A stretch of DNA of 64,000 nt from Streptomyces stelliscabiei (GTDB lineage: Bacteria > Actinomycetota > Actinomycetes > Streptomycetales > Streptomycetaceae): positions 2,914,001 to 2,978,000 of the forward strand of contig NZ_JADBGF010000001.1 of the NCBI RefSeq assembly GCF_014873495.1. Direction: 5' to 3'. Both the position numbers and the translations under genes were made by a program. The notes under the pieces were generated by a model that saw nothing but the letters and a program-made list of their open reading frames with translations, did no database searches and was not told the DNA's origin. Below, in pieces: positions 18,131 to 26,486 of the stretch. Position 1 is the stretch's first letter. Every line of letters starts with the position of its first letter.

Positions 18131-18487
18131 CTAGCTGAAGGAGTCGCCGCAGGCGCAGGAACCCGTCGCGTTCGGGTTGTCGATGGTGAAGCCCTGCTTC
18201 TCGATGGTGTCGACGAAGTCGATGGTCGCGCCGCCCAGGTACGGGGCGCTCATGCGGTCGGTGATGACCTTCACGCCGTCGAAGTCCTTGACGACGTCAC
18301 CGTCGAGCGAGCGCTCGTCGAAGAAGAGCTGGTACCGCAGGCCGGAGCAGCCGCCGGGCTGAACGGCGACGCGCAGCGCCAGATCGTCACGGCCTTCCTG
18401 GTCGAGCAGGGCCTTGACCTTGGCCGCGGCGGCGTCGGTCACGATGATGCCGTCGGTGACGGTGCCGGTCTCGTCCGATACGGACAT
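18131..18487 (-). CDS. erpA: A-type iron-sulfur cluster insertion protein (HesB/IscA/ErpA)
   Basis: 118 residues of the HesB/IscA family, which carries [Fe-S] clusters to target apoproteins. The three cluster cysteines are C47 (GGCSG) and C111/C113 (CAC near the C terminus). The ATG has GGGAGAG upstream. The gene stands divergent to nadA, whose product, quinolinate synthase, needs a [4Fe-4S] cluster, and within a few kb of the cysteine desulfurase-TusA fusion; delivery to NadA, LipA or the Rieske protein is plausible but inferred. Naming it erpA rather than iscA is by length and stand-alone context. Confidence 0.9.
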   Translation of the reverse strand: MSVSDETGTVTDGIIVTDAAAAKVKALLDQEGRDDLALRVAVQPGGCSGLRYQLFFDERSLDGDVVKDFDGVKVITDRMSAPYLGGATIDFVDTIEKQGFTIDNPNATGSCACGDSFS

Positions 18488-18838
18488 CTACATCTCTCCC
18501 GGGTTGTACGGAGACTGCTTGCCGACGGGTGCAACCGCCGGAGCCCCGGATTCATTCCGGGTCGCGCGGATATGCCACGCGTCTCTCTTCATGCTCGCAC
18601 ATGGCCCGCGGCAGGGACACGAGGTCGCGGGGGGCTGTGGACAACGCCACGCGCCGGGGGCGAGTCAGGCCGTTCGGCGCGGGCCGCCGGGATTCATGTC
18701 ACATGGACACTATGGCCATCGTCAAACTGACGTGAAGCGGTTATGATAGATAGCGTCAATTCGACGAAAAGGATCGCCCGGATGTCCCGCCGACCCTCCC
18801 CGGGGGCGGCGAGCCGCAGAACAGAAAGGGTGCGTGCC
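18488..18838. promoter_or_regulatory. Divergent erpA/nadA control region with three GTC-N5-GAC dyads
   Basis: This 351-nt intergenic region contains a -10-like TATGAT at 18742-18747 for nadA. Three dyads of the same form lie around it: GTCACATGGAC (18698-18708), GTCAAACTGAC (18721-18731) and GTCAATTCGAC (18755-18765). One lies upstream, one at the -35 position and one just after the likely start site, a layout expected of a repressor. No other gene is seen here. Confidence 0.5.
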
Positions 18839-20023
18839 GTGACCACCGCCCAGACCCAGGAGCTCGACGTACAGCCGACGCCTCTCGCCCTGCTGCTGCT
18901 CGGCCGCGAGGCCGACCCGCGGAGCGAGCGGGGTGTCGAGTGCCCGGGCGACCTCCCCTCCCCGTCCGACCCCGACCTGGTGGAGCGCGCCCGCGCCGCC
19001 AAGGAGAAGCTCGGGGACAAGGTCTTCGTGCTGGGCCACCACTACCAGCGCGACGAGGTCATCCAGTTCGCGGACGTCACGGGCGACTCCTTCAAGCTGG
19101 CGCGGGACGCGGCGGCGCGACCCGAGGCCGAGTACATCGTGTTCTGCGGTGTGCACTTCATGGCCGAGTCGGCGGACATCCTCACCGGCGACGACCAGAA
19201 GGTGGTCCTTCCGGACCTGGCCGCCGGATGCTCCATGGCCGACATGGCCACCGCCGAGCAGGTCGCCGAGTGCTGGGACGTGCTGACCGAGGCGGGCGTG
19301 GCCGAGCAGGTCGTGCCCGTGTCGTACATGAACTCCTCGGCCGACATCAAGGCCTTCACCGGCAAGCACGGCGGCACGATCTGCACCTCCTCGAACGCGA
19401 AGCGGGCCCTGGACTGGGCCTTCGAGCAGGGTGAGAAGGTGCTGTTCCTGCCGGACCAGCACCTGGGGCGCAACACCGCCGTGCGGGACATGGGGATGTC
19501 GCTCGACGACTGCGTCCTCTACAACCCGCACAAGCCGAACGGCGGCCTCACGGTCGAGCAGCTGCGGGCCGCGAAGATGATCCTGTGGCGGGGACACTGC
19601 TCGGTGCACGGCCGCTTCAGCCTGCAGTCCGTGAACGACGTACGGGAGCGGATCCCGGGCGTCAACGTCCTCGTCCACCCCGAGTGCAAGCACGAGGTCG
19701 TGGCGGCGGCCGACCACGTCGGGTCGACCGAGTACATCATCAAGGCGCTGGAGGCCGCTCCGGCCGGTTCCAAGTGGGCCATAGGCACCGAGCTGAACCT
19801 GGTCCGGCGGCTGGCGAACCGTTTCGCGCCGGAGGGCAAGGAGATCGTCTTCCTCGACCGCACGGTCTGCTTCTGCTCGACCATGAACCGCATCGACCTC
19901 CCGCACCTGGTCTGGACCCTGGAGTCGCTGGCCGAGGGCAACCTGGTCAACCGCATCGAGGTCGACAAGGAGACGGAGGCGTTCGCGAAGCTGGCGCTGG
20001 AGCGGATGCTGGCGCTGCCGTAA
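18839..20023 (+). CDS. nadA: Quinolinate synthase
   Basis: Condenses iminoaspartate with dihydroxyacetone phosphate to quinolinate in de novo NAD synthesis. The start is the GTG at 18839 with AGAAAGGG upstream, giving 394 residues; the ATG further up (18743) overlaps the promoter. NadA features: the triple alpha/beta repeats, HHYQRDEV near 60, and conserved cluster cysteines in CGVHFMAE, in PECKHEV and in the C-terminal VCFCSTM segment. nadB and nadC are not in this window immediately downstream, so this copy is transcribed alone here. Confidence 0.96.
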   Translation: MTTAQTQELDVQPTPLALLLLGREADPRSERGVECPGDLPSPSDPDLVERARAAKEKLGDKVFVLGHHYQRDEVIQFADVTGDSFKLARDAAARPEAEYIVFCGVHFMAESADILTGDDQKVVLPDLAAGCSMADMATAEQVAECWDVLTEAGVAEQVVPVSYMNSSADIKAFTGKHGGTICTSSNAKRALDWAFEQGEKVLFLPDQHLGRNTAVRDMGMSLDDCVLYNPHKPNGGLTVEQLRAAKMILWRGHCSVHGRFSLQSVNDVRERIPGVNVLVHPECKHEVVAAADHVGSTEYIIKALEAAPAGSKWAIGTELNLVRRLANRFAPEGKEIVFLDRTVCFCSTMNRIDLPHLVWTLESLAEGNLVNRIEVDKETEAFAKLALERMLALP

Positions 20024-20053
20024 CCGTTCCCGGGGACCGGGCGGGACACGTGC

Positions 20054-22306
20054 TCACCCCGACGCGGCGGGTTCGCGGTCGGGGTGGGCGGGGTCGAGGG
20101 AGAAGACCGTGCCGTCGGCGACGGCCACGACCAGCGCTCCCGCCTGGGGACTCGCCCAGGGAGTGCCCTGGACGGACCAGGTCGGCGTGGTCCTGGGCAG
20201 CGTCTCCCACAGCAGGGTGCCCTTGACCCTGTCGAGCGCCGCGACCCTGCCGGTGTCGCTGACCAGGTAGAGGGTGCTCGTCGCGGCGTCGTACGCGGGC
20301 GCGCCCGGCCGTTCCAGACTGGTCCGGGTCCGCCACAGCAGCTCGCCCGTGTGCGGTGACACGGCGGTCACCTGGCCGCCGGACCGGGTGTACACCAGCA
20401 CGCCGCCCGCCAGGGCCGCCCGGCCCAGCCCGTTCCGGCCCGGCTTCGTCGTCACACGGGTCCCGGTCTCCAGGTCCACGAGCAGGGTCGTGTCGTACGC
20501 CGGGTCGCTGTCGGAGGCTCCGTCGGTGTGCTCGGTGTCCTCCCCGACCAGGACCAGATCTCCCTGCTTCACGCCGAGGAGGACGCTCTCCAGCGGCACC
20601 TTCACGGTTCTGGCCGAGCCGTCGGCGCGGTCCACGACCAGGACCCGGGACTCCGTGTTCGCCGCCTTGGCGTCCCGGGTCACCGGGCGGCAGTGCGCGT
20701 ACGTGCCCGCTCCGGCCGAGGTGAACACGCAGTGGTGGCCGGCGGGCAACGGCAGGGACCAGCGCTCGGCGCCCGTGCGCGGTGAACGGGCCGTGAGCGT
20801 CCTGCCGTCGGGTTCGGCGGTGAGGACGAGGTCTCCGATCACTGCCGAGTCGATGTCGGTGCTGCCCACCCGGCGGGTCCACAGCCGCTCGCCGGTGTCC
20901 GCGTCGAGGGCGATGAGATCGATGGGGTCCACGACGGGTTCGCCGCTGAAGACGGTCTGCTGCACGAGCACCGTGCCGTCCCGGACACCGAGGATGCCGG
21001 CGTAGTACCGGTCCCGCACGGTGGTCGCCCGCGCGATGGCCGCCCGCCAGAGCGTCCTGCCGGTCCGGCCGTCGAGGCGGACGGGGAGGACTCCCGCGCC
21101 CCCGCAGTAGACGTCGTCCCCGTGCGCCTGGCAGGAGGGAGCGCCGCCGTTGTCGCCGTCCTTCGCGGGCAGCGACCGCCGTGCGCCCGCCGCCGCCGTC
21201 GCGAACAGCGTCGTCTGCCAGGGTTTCCAGCCACTGGGCGGCGGCGTCCAGCGGGAGGTCGGGGACGGCGCGGGCGTCGCCGCGTCGCCGGTGGGCGCCT
21301 GGTCGGGCCCCAGCAGGTAGGCGGTCAGTCCGAGGACCAGTACGCCGACGGTGCCGGTCGCGGCCAGTAGGGGGCGGAGACGGCGGCGGGCGGGATGCGG
21401 GGTGGGTGCCGGGTCCGCGCCGGTCTCCAGATGGATCTCGGTGGCGGCGGCCGCGACCTCCTCGCGCCGGGGGACCCTCGGCAGGGCACCCGGCTCCGGC
21501 TCCGGCAGGACGGCCTCGAACTCCCGCGCCAGTTCGTCGAGTCCGGGCCGGTCGGCGGCCGTCTTGGCCAGACAGCGCGTCAGTACCGTGCCCAGCCGCG
21601 GGTCCACCCCGTCCAGCACGGGTTCGTCGTTCATCACCCGGTAGGCCGTCAGATAGGGGCTGTCCGCGTCGAAGGGTCCCCGCCCGGTGAGGGCGTACAC
21701 CAGCAGCGTCCCCAGCGAGAACACGTCCGAGGCGGGGCCCGCGGTACGGGCGTCGGTGAGCTGTTCCGGGGACATGAACGGCGGGGTGCCGATCATCTGG
21801 CCGGTCTCGGTCAGGGAGAGGTTGTCCGCGGCGCGCGAGATGCCGAAGTCGATGACCCGGGGGCCGTCGTCCGCCATCAGCACGTTGGCCGGCTTCAGGT
21901 CCCGGTGCACCACGCCGGCCCGGTGGATCTCCCGCAACGCCTCCACCAGCCCCAGGGCCAGGGGGCGCAGTTCGGTGTCGCGGAGCGGGCCGTGGTCGCG
22001 GATCCGCTGGGCGAGCGAGCGGCCGGGCACGTACTGGGTCGCCATCCAGGGGCGCTCCGCCTCCGGGTCGGCGTCCACGACCGCCGCGGTGAAGGCGCCG
22101 CTGACCTTGCGGACGGCCTCGATCTCCTGGCGGAACCGGCTGCGGAAGACGGAGTCCTGCGCGTACTGGGCGTGCACCACCTTCACGGCGACCTCGCGCC
22201 CGGAGCGGGATCTCGCCCGGTAGACGACGCCCATGCCGCCGGTGCCGAGCCGGTCGACCACCTTGTACCCGCCGACCGATCTGGGGTCGTCGCTGCGCAG
22301 CGGCAC
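20054..22306 (-). CDS. Membrane Ser/Thr protein kinase with C-terminal PQQ-like beta-propeller
   Basis: The GTG at 22306 (MPLRSDDPRSVGG, 750 residues) has GGAGGGA upstream and matches the usual N terminus of this kinase group. The kinase domain is about 14-270: glycine loop GTGGMG, K42, catalytic HRDLKPAN (D136), DFG (D153), and the activation segment with SLTETGQMIGTPPFMSPEQ. One membrane helix lies at about 304-322 after a Pro-rich linker. The extracellular part (about 345-750) has PQQ/WD-like repeats with W(R/S)xP-type motifs and G-x-LLWxT turns, a probable ligand-binding propeller. Such kinases sense the envelope; the ligand is unknown. Confidence 0.9.
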   Translation of the reverse strand: MPLRSDDPRSVGGYKVVDRLGTGGMGVVYRARSRSGREVAVKVVHAQYAQDSVFRSRFRQEIEAVRKVSGAFTAAVVDADPEAERPWMATQYVPGRSLAQRIRDHGPLRDTELRPLALGLVEALREIHRAGVVHRDLKPANVLMADDGPRVIDFGISRAADNLSLTETGQMIGTPPFMSPEQLTDARTAGPASDVFSLGTLLVYALTGRGPFDADSPYLTAYRVMNDEPVLDGVDPRLGTVLTRCLAKTAADRPGLDELAREFEAVLPEPEPGALPRVPRREEVAAAATEIHLETGADPAPTPHPARRRLRPLLAATGTVGVLVLGLTAYLLGPDQAPTGDAATPAPSPTSRWTPPPSGWKPWQTTLFATAAAGARRSLPAKDGDNGGAPSCQAHGDDVYCGGAGVLPVRLDGRTGRTLWRAAIARATTVRDRYYAGILGVRDGTVLVQQTVFSGEPVVDPIDLIALDADTGERLWTRRVGSTDIDSAVIGDLVLTAEPDGRTLTARSPRTGAERWSLPLPAGHHCVFTSAGAGTYAHCRPVTRDAKAANTESRVLVVDRADGSARTVKVPLESVLLGVKQGDLVLVGEDTEHTDGASDSDPAYDTTLLVDLETGTRVTTKPGRNGLGRAALAGGVLVYTRSGGQVTAVSPHTGELLWRTRTSLERPGAPAYDAATSTLYLVSDTGRVAALDRVKGTLLWETLPRTTPTWSVQGTPWASPQAGALVVAVADGTVFSLDPAHPDREPAASG

Positions 22307-22377
22307 GCCCTGGTCCCTCCCCCCGACAAGCAGCCCAACCAGCAATCAGAGGCACAGGATACGTAAGGACGACGCAC

Positions 22378-22420
22378 GGCGGCCGGGCCGCGGACCCTAT
22401 GGTTCCGCGACCCGGCCGCC
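22378..22420. terminator. Terminator after the RND transporter gene
   Basis: A 16-bp stem with one mismatch (GGCGGCCGGG then CGCGGA on the left) and a 9-nt loop lies 18 nt past the RND stop. It separates that gene from the downstream kinase gene on the same strand. Confidence 0.8.
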
Positions 22421-22437
22421 CTGGGCCTCACGAGGTG

Positions 22438-25400
22438 TCAGACTCCGGCGGGCTCCGGCTTCTCCGCCTCCGTGCCGGACTCCGGCTTCGTCGGCCCGGA
22501 CGCCTTGCCCGCCCGCTTCAGGGCCTTCTTCTTCGCCCGGCGCTCCTTGCGGATCTCGATCATCGTGTAGAGGGTCGGGACCAGCAGGAGCGTCAGCAGC
22601 GTCGAGGTGATCAGGCCGCCGATGACGACCACGGCCAGCGGCTGGGCGATGAAACCGCCCTCGCCGGTGATGCCGAGCGCCATGGGCAGCAGCGCGAAGA
22701 TCGTCGCCAGTGCCGTCATCAGGATCGGGCGGAGGCGGTGACGCCCGCCCTCGATGACCGCCTCGACCGTGCTGTAGCCCTGGCGGCGGTACTGGTTGAT
22801 CAGGTCGATCAGCACGATCGCGTTCGTCACCACGATGCCGATCAGCATCAGCATGCCGATCATCGCGGGGACACCCATGGGCGTGCCGGTGATGATCAGC
22901 AGACCGATGGCCCCGGTGGCCGCGAACGGGATCGAGACCAGCAGGATCAGCGGCTGGACCAGGGACCGGAAGGTCGCCACCAGCAGCATGAAGACGATCG
23001 CGATCGCCGCGAGCATCGCGAGACCGAGGGAGGCGAAGGCCTCGTCCTGGTCCTCGGAGACGCCGCCGATGTCGGCGGTGGCGCCCTCGGGCAGCTTCAG
23101 GCCGTCCAGCTTGGCGGTGAGGTCGGCGCTGACCGCGCCGGTGTTGTCGCCCTTGGGCTTCGCCGTGATCGTCGCGGCCCGCTGGCCGTCGATCCGGGTC
23201 ATGGAGACCGGGCCGTCCACCAGCTCGACGTCCGCGATGTCGCGCAGCTTCACCGCGCCGAGCCGCAGGTCGCGCAGCTCCTTCAGGGTCTCGGCGGGCT
23301 TCGCCGACTTGATGACGATGTCCCGCTCGGTGTCGTCGAGGATGGCCCGGCCGCTGGTCGTCCCGCGGACGGCCTGGGAGACGGCGGCGCCGAGGGTCTG
23401 GTCGTCGAAGCCGGCCGCGGCCGCCCTGTCGGTGACCCGGACCGAGATCCGGGGCACGCTCTGGGCGAGGTCGCTGGTGACGTCCGAGACGTTGTCCATC
23501 GTCGAGACCGCGTCACGGACCTGCTCGGCGGCCTTGCGCAGGACGCCGGCGTCGGCGGCCTTCACGACCACGCTCAGGTCCTGGCTGCCGAAGGCGTCAC
23601 CGACCGCGACGGTCGTCGTACCGATCCCGGAGAGCCCGGTGAGGCCCTTCTCGATCGTGTCCTGGACGTCCGCGGCCGTGGCCGAGTCGTCCAGCATGAC
23701 GCTGTACGAGGCCTGGTTGGAGTCGGTGCCACCGCCGAACGCGGCGAGGAAGCCGGAGGAGCCGATGGTGACCTGGTAGTCCTTGACGCCCTCGGTGCCG
23801 GCGAGCAGCTTCTCGACCTTCCTGGTCTGCTCGTCGGTCGCCGCGAGGCTGGTGCCGGGCTTCAGCTCCTGCTTGAGACTGAGGACCTCCTGGTCGCCCG
23901 GGTCGAAGAAGTTCGTCTTCAGCAGCGGGGCCATGCCGAACGTGCCGACCAGGACGACGGCCGCGAGGGCCACACTGGTCAGCCGGCGGCGCGTGGCGAA
24001 GCGCAGGACGGGGACGTAGAAGCGCTGCAGGCGGCTCCTCGCCTCCTTCTCCTCGGCCTTCCGGCGCGCTTCCTCGGCGTCCTCGGGTGTGCCCTTCGGG
24101 GGTCGCAGGAACCAGTACGACAGCACCGGGACCACGGTCAGCGAGACCACGAGGGAGGCCAGCAGGGCCGCCGTCACGGTGAGCGAGAAGCTGCCGAACA
24201 GCTCGCCCACCATGCCGCCGGTGAGACCGATCGGGAGGAAGACCGCGACGGTCGTCAGGGTGGAGGAGGTGACCGCGCCGGCGACCTCGCGGACCGCCTT
24301 GAGGATGGCCTCCTCGCGCTCCTCGCCGTAGCCGAGGTGACGCTTGATGTTCTCCAGGACGACGATCGAGTCGTCGACCACCCGGCCGATGGCGATGGTC
24401 AGCGCGCCGAGCGTGAGCATGTTGAGGGACAGGTCACGGGTCCACAGGACGATCAGCGCCAGGACCACCGACAGCGGGATGGACACCGCGGTGACGAGGG
24501 TCGAGCGGATCGACGCCAGGAAGACCAGGATGACCAGGACCGCGAAGACCAGACCGAGGGCACCCTCGGTGGTCAGTCCGTCGATGGACTTGGAGACCGC
24601 CGGGCCCTGGTCGCTGACCACGGTCACGGTGGCTCCGGAGCCCAGGTCCCGGCGCATGTCCGCCAGCTTGTCCTCGACGGCCTCGGAGATGGCGACCGCG
24701 CTGCCGTTGCGGTCCATGGTGACCATGACCGCGAGGCTCGGCTCGCCGTTGGTACGGGTGATCGAGTCGGCCCTGGCCTGCTCCTCCTTGACGGCGGCGA
24801 CGTCGGCGAGACGTACGGGCTTCTTGGCGCCCTGGCCGCGCACCATCAGGTTCTCGATCTGCTCCAGCGAGGTGTAGCCGCCGCCGACCTGGACGGTGCG
24901 GTTGGCGCCGTCCTCGTCGAAGGAGCCCGCGGGGACGGTGACGCCGCCGGCCTGGAGGGCCTGGCCGAGGGCCGTCGTGCTCAGGCCGGCCTTCGCCAGC
25001 TTCGCCTCGTCGGGGGTGACGGTGACCTGGAGGTCCCGTACGCCGTCGACGGTGACCTGGCCGACGCCGTCGATGTCCTCCAGCGTGGGAACCACGGTCC
25101 GGTCGAGCTGGTCGGCCAGGGCCTGCTGGTCCTGGTCGGAGGCCACGGCGAGGACGACGGTCGGCATGTCGTCCGTCGATCCCGCGATCACCTGCGGGTC
25201 CACGTCGTCCGGGAGCTGCGCCCGGACCCGGTTGACGGCCTGCTGGACGTCGGCGACGAGCTGGTCGGTGCCGGGGCCGTAGTCGAAGGACGCCATGATC
25301 AGGGCGTTGCCCTCACTGGCGGTGGAGGTGACGCCCGTGATGCCGTCGACACCTTCGAGGCTGTCCTCGATGGGCTCGACGACCTGCTTCTCGACCACGT

Positions 25401-25572
25401 CCGGGGACGCGCCCTGGTAGGGCGCGAGCACGGACACCATGGGCAGTTCGATGGTGGGCAGCAGCTGCTGCTTGAGCTGGGGTATCGCGATCGCCCCGAA
25501 GACGAGCGCGATGATCGACATCAGACCGACGAGGGCCCGTTGTGCGAGGCTGAACCGAGACAGCCAGGACAT
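22438..25572 (-). CDS. RND-family efflux transporter (AcrB/SwrC-like)
   Basis: 1044 residues with the RND layout of twelve helices and two large extracytoplasmic loops. The proton-relay pair D400-D401 lies in GRVVDDSIVVLENI of TM4. The N terminus (SLAQRALVGLMSIIALVFG) and PGxSPxxVE-type segment (YQGASPDVVEKQVVEPIE) are typical of hydrophobe/amphiphile efflux members. No membrane-fusion protein is adjacent, as usual in Gram-positives, where SwrC-like pumps act alone. A long basic C-terminal tail follows the last helix. A LacI-type palindrome lies about 90 nt upstream (25664-25681). Substrate unknown. Confidence 0.92.
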   Translation of the reverse strand: MSWLSRFSLAQRALVGLMSIIALVFGAIAIPQLKQQLLPTIELPMVSVLAPYQGASPDVVEKQVVEPIEDSLEGVDGITGVTSTASEGNALIMASFDYGPGTDQLVADVQQAVNRVRAQLPDDVDPQVIAGSTDDMPTVVLAVASDQDQQALADQLDRTVVPTLEDIDGVGQVTVDGVRDLQVTVTPDEAKLAKAGLSTTALGQALQAGGVTVPAGSFDEDGANRTVQVGGGYTSLEQIENLMVRGQGAKKPVRLADVAAVKEEQARADSITRTNGEPSLAVMVTMDRNGSAVAISEAVEDKLADMRRDLGSGATVTVVSDQGPAVSKSIDGLTTEGALGLVFAVLVILVFLASIRSTLVTAVSIPLSVVLALIVLWTRDLSLNMLTLGALTIAIGRVVDDSIVVLENIKRHLGYGEEREEAILKAVREVAGAVTSSTLTTVAVFLPIGLTGGMVGELFGSFSLTVTAALLASLVVSLTVVPVLSYWFLRPPKGTPEDAEEARRKAEEKEARSRLQRFYVPVLRFATRRRLTSVALAAVVLVGTFGMAPLLKTNFFDPGDQEVLSLKQELKPGTSLAATDEQTRKVEKLLAGTEGVKDYQVTIGSSGFLAAFGGGTDSNQASYSVMLDDSATAADVQDTIEKGLTGLSGIGTTTVAVGDAFGSQDLSVVVKAADAGVLRKAAEQVRDAVSTMDNVSDVTSDLAQSVPRISVRVTDRAAAAGFDDQTLGAAVSQAVRGTTSGRAILDDTERDIVIKSAKPAETLKELRDLRLGAVKLRDIADVELVDGPVSMTRIDGQRAATITAKPKGDNTGAVSADLTAKLDGLKLPEGATADIGGVSEDQDEAFASLGLAMLAAIAIVFMLLVATFRSLVQPLILLVSIPFAATGAIGLLIITGTPMGVPAMIGMLMLIGIVVTNAIVLIDLINQYRRQGYSTVEAVIEGGRHRLRPILMTALATIFALLPMALGITGEGGFIAQPLAVVVIGGLITSTLLTLLLVPTLYTMIEIRKERRAKKKALKRAGKASGPTKPESGTEAEKPEPAGV

Positions 25573-25663
25573 GGGTCAGGGTCTCTCTTCCGTGGCGTGA
25601 GCGGAGGTCGAACGCCCGTGCCACATGCGGCTGGATCCCCCCATGTGTCGCCCCTGTGAAGCG

Positions 25664-25681
25664 GATGTGAGCGCTCACCTC
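25664..25681. promoter_or_regulatory. LacI-family-like operator upstream of the RND gene
   Basis: GTGAGCGCTCAC at 25667-25678 is a perfect 12-bp palindrome, extended by A/T and G/C pairs at 25664-25665 and 25680-25681. It closely resembles the symmetric LacI-type operator core. It lies between the RND start (25572) and the end of the response regulator gene (25775). No LacI-family gene is in the window. Confidence 0.5.
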
Positions 25682-25774
25682 ATACCCTGGGCCATGGGGG
25701 ACCCCTGTTCCCTCGCTCCCCAGGGCCATTTCCTTATGCCCCGCCTACTCCGGGTGGAGTAGTCCCGGGCGCTC

Positions 25775-26464
25775 TCAGTCCACCCTTGGGCGTACCAGGC
25801 CCGACTCGTACGCGAAGACCACCAGTTGGGCCCGGTCGCGGGCGCCGAGCTTGGCCATGCCCCGGTTGACGTGCGTCTTCACGGTCAGCGGGCTGACCTC
25901 CAGCCGCTCGGCGATCTCGTCGTTGGAGAGCCCGCCAGCGACCTGGACGAGCACCTCCCGCTCGCGGCCGGTCAGGGTGGCCAGGCGCTCCGAGCGGGCG
26001 GCGGCACCTGCGTCGCCGTCGGCCGAGTCGTCCGGCTGGGCGAGGAAACGGGCGATCAGGCCCTTGGTGGCGGTGGGTGACAGCAGGGCCTCGCCGCCGG
26101 CGGCGAGGCGGATCGCGTTCAGCAGTTCCTCCGGTTCGGCGCCCTTGCCGAGGAAGCCGGAGGCACCGGCGCGCAGTGACTGCACGACGTAGTCGTCGAC
26201 CTCGAAGGTGGTGAGGATGACGACGCGGACCTGGGTGAGCGTCGGATCGGCGCTGATCAGGCGGGTGGCGGCCAGCCCGTCCGTGCCCGGCATCCGGATG
26301 TCCATCAGCACGACGTCCGCCCGCTCCCGCTTCGCCAGCCGCACGGCCTCCGCCCCGTCCGACGCCTCCCCCACGACCTCCATGTCCGGCTCCGAGTCGA
26401 CGAGCACCCGGAAGGCGCTGCGCAGCAGGGCCTGGTCGTCGGCGAGCAGGACACGGATCGTCAT
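25775..26464 (-). CDS. NarL/LuxR-type response regulator
   Basis: The start is the ATG at 26464 (MTIRVLLADDQ, 229 residues). The receiver has the acidic pair at 9-10, phospho-acceptor D55 (VVLMDIRMPG), Thr at about 85-86 and K107. The C-terminal LuxR HTH is about 163-222 (LTGREREVLVQVAGGLSNDEIAERL...TVKTHVNRGMAKL). It lies 22 nt after the histidine kinase gene and is its likely partner. In this operon (pspA-pspAA-kinase-regulator) it probably answers membrane or envelope stress. The open frame upstream of 26464 is the shadow of the kinase gene. Confidence 0.94.
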   Translation of the reverse strand: MTIRVLLADDQALLRSAFRVLVDSEPDMEVVGEASDGAEAVRLAKRERADVVLMDIRMPGTDGLAATRLISADPTLTQVRVVILTTFEVDDYVVQSLRAGASGFLGKGAEPEELLNAIRLAAGGEALLSPTATKGLIARFLAQPDDSADGDAGAAARSERLATLTGREREVLVQVAGGLSNDEIAERLEVSPLTVKTHVNRGMAKLGARDRAQLVVFAYESGLVRPRVD

Positions 26465-26486
26465 ACGGGGTCCCCCGGGGCGCTGG

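Noticed and set aside
22399..25659. Open frame of over 1000 codons opposite the RND transporter
   Set aside because: Antisense shadow of a clear RND gene; composition is Asp/Arg/Gly/His-rich with no domain.
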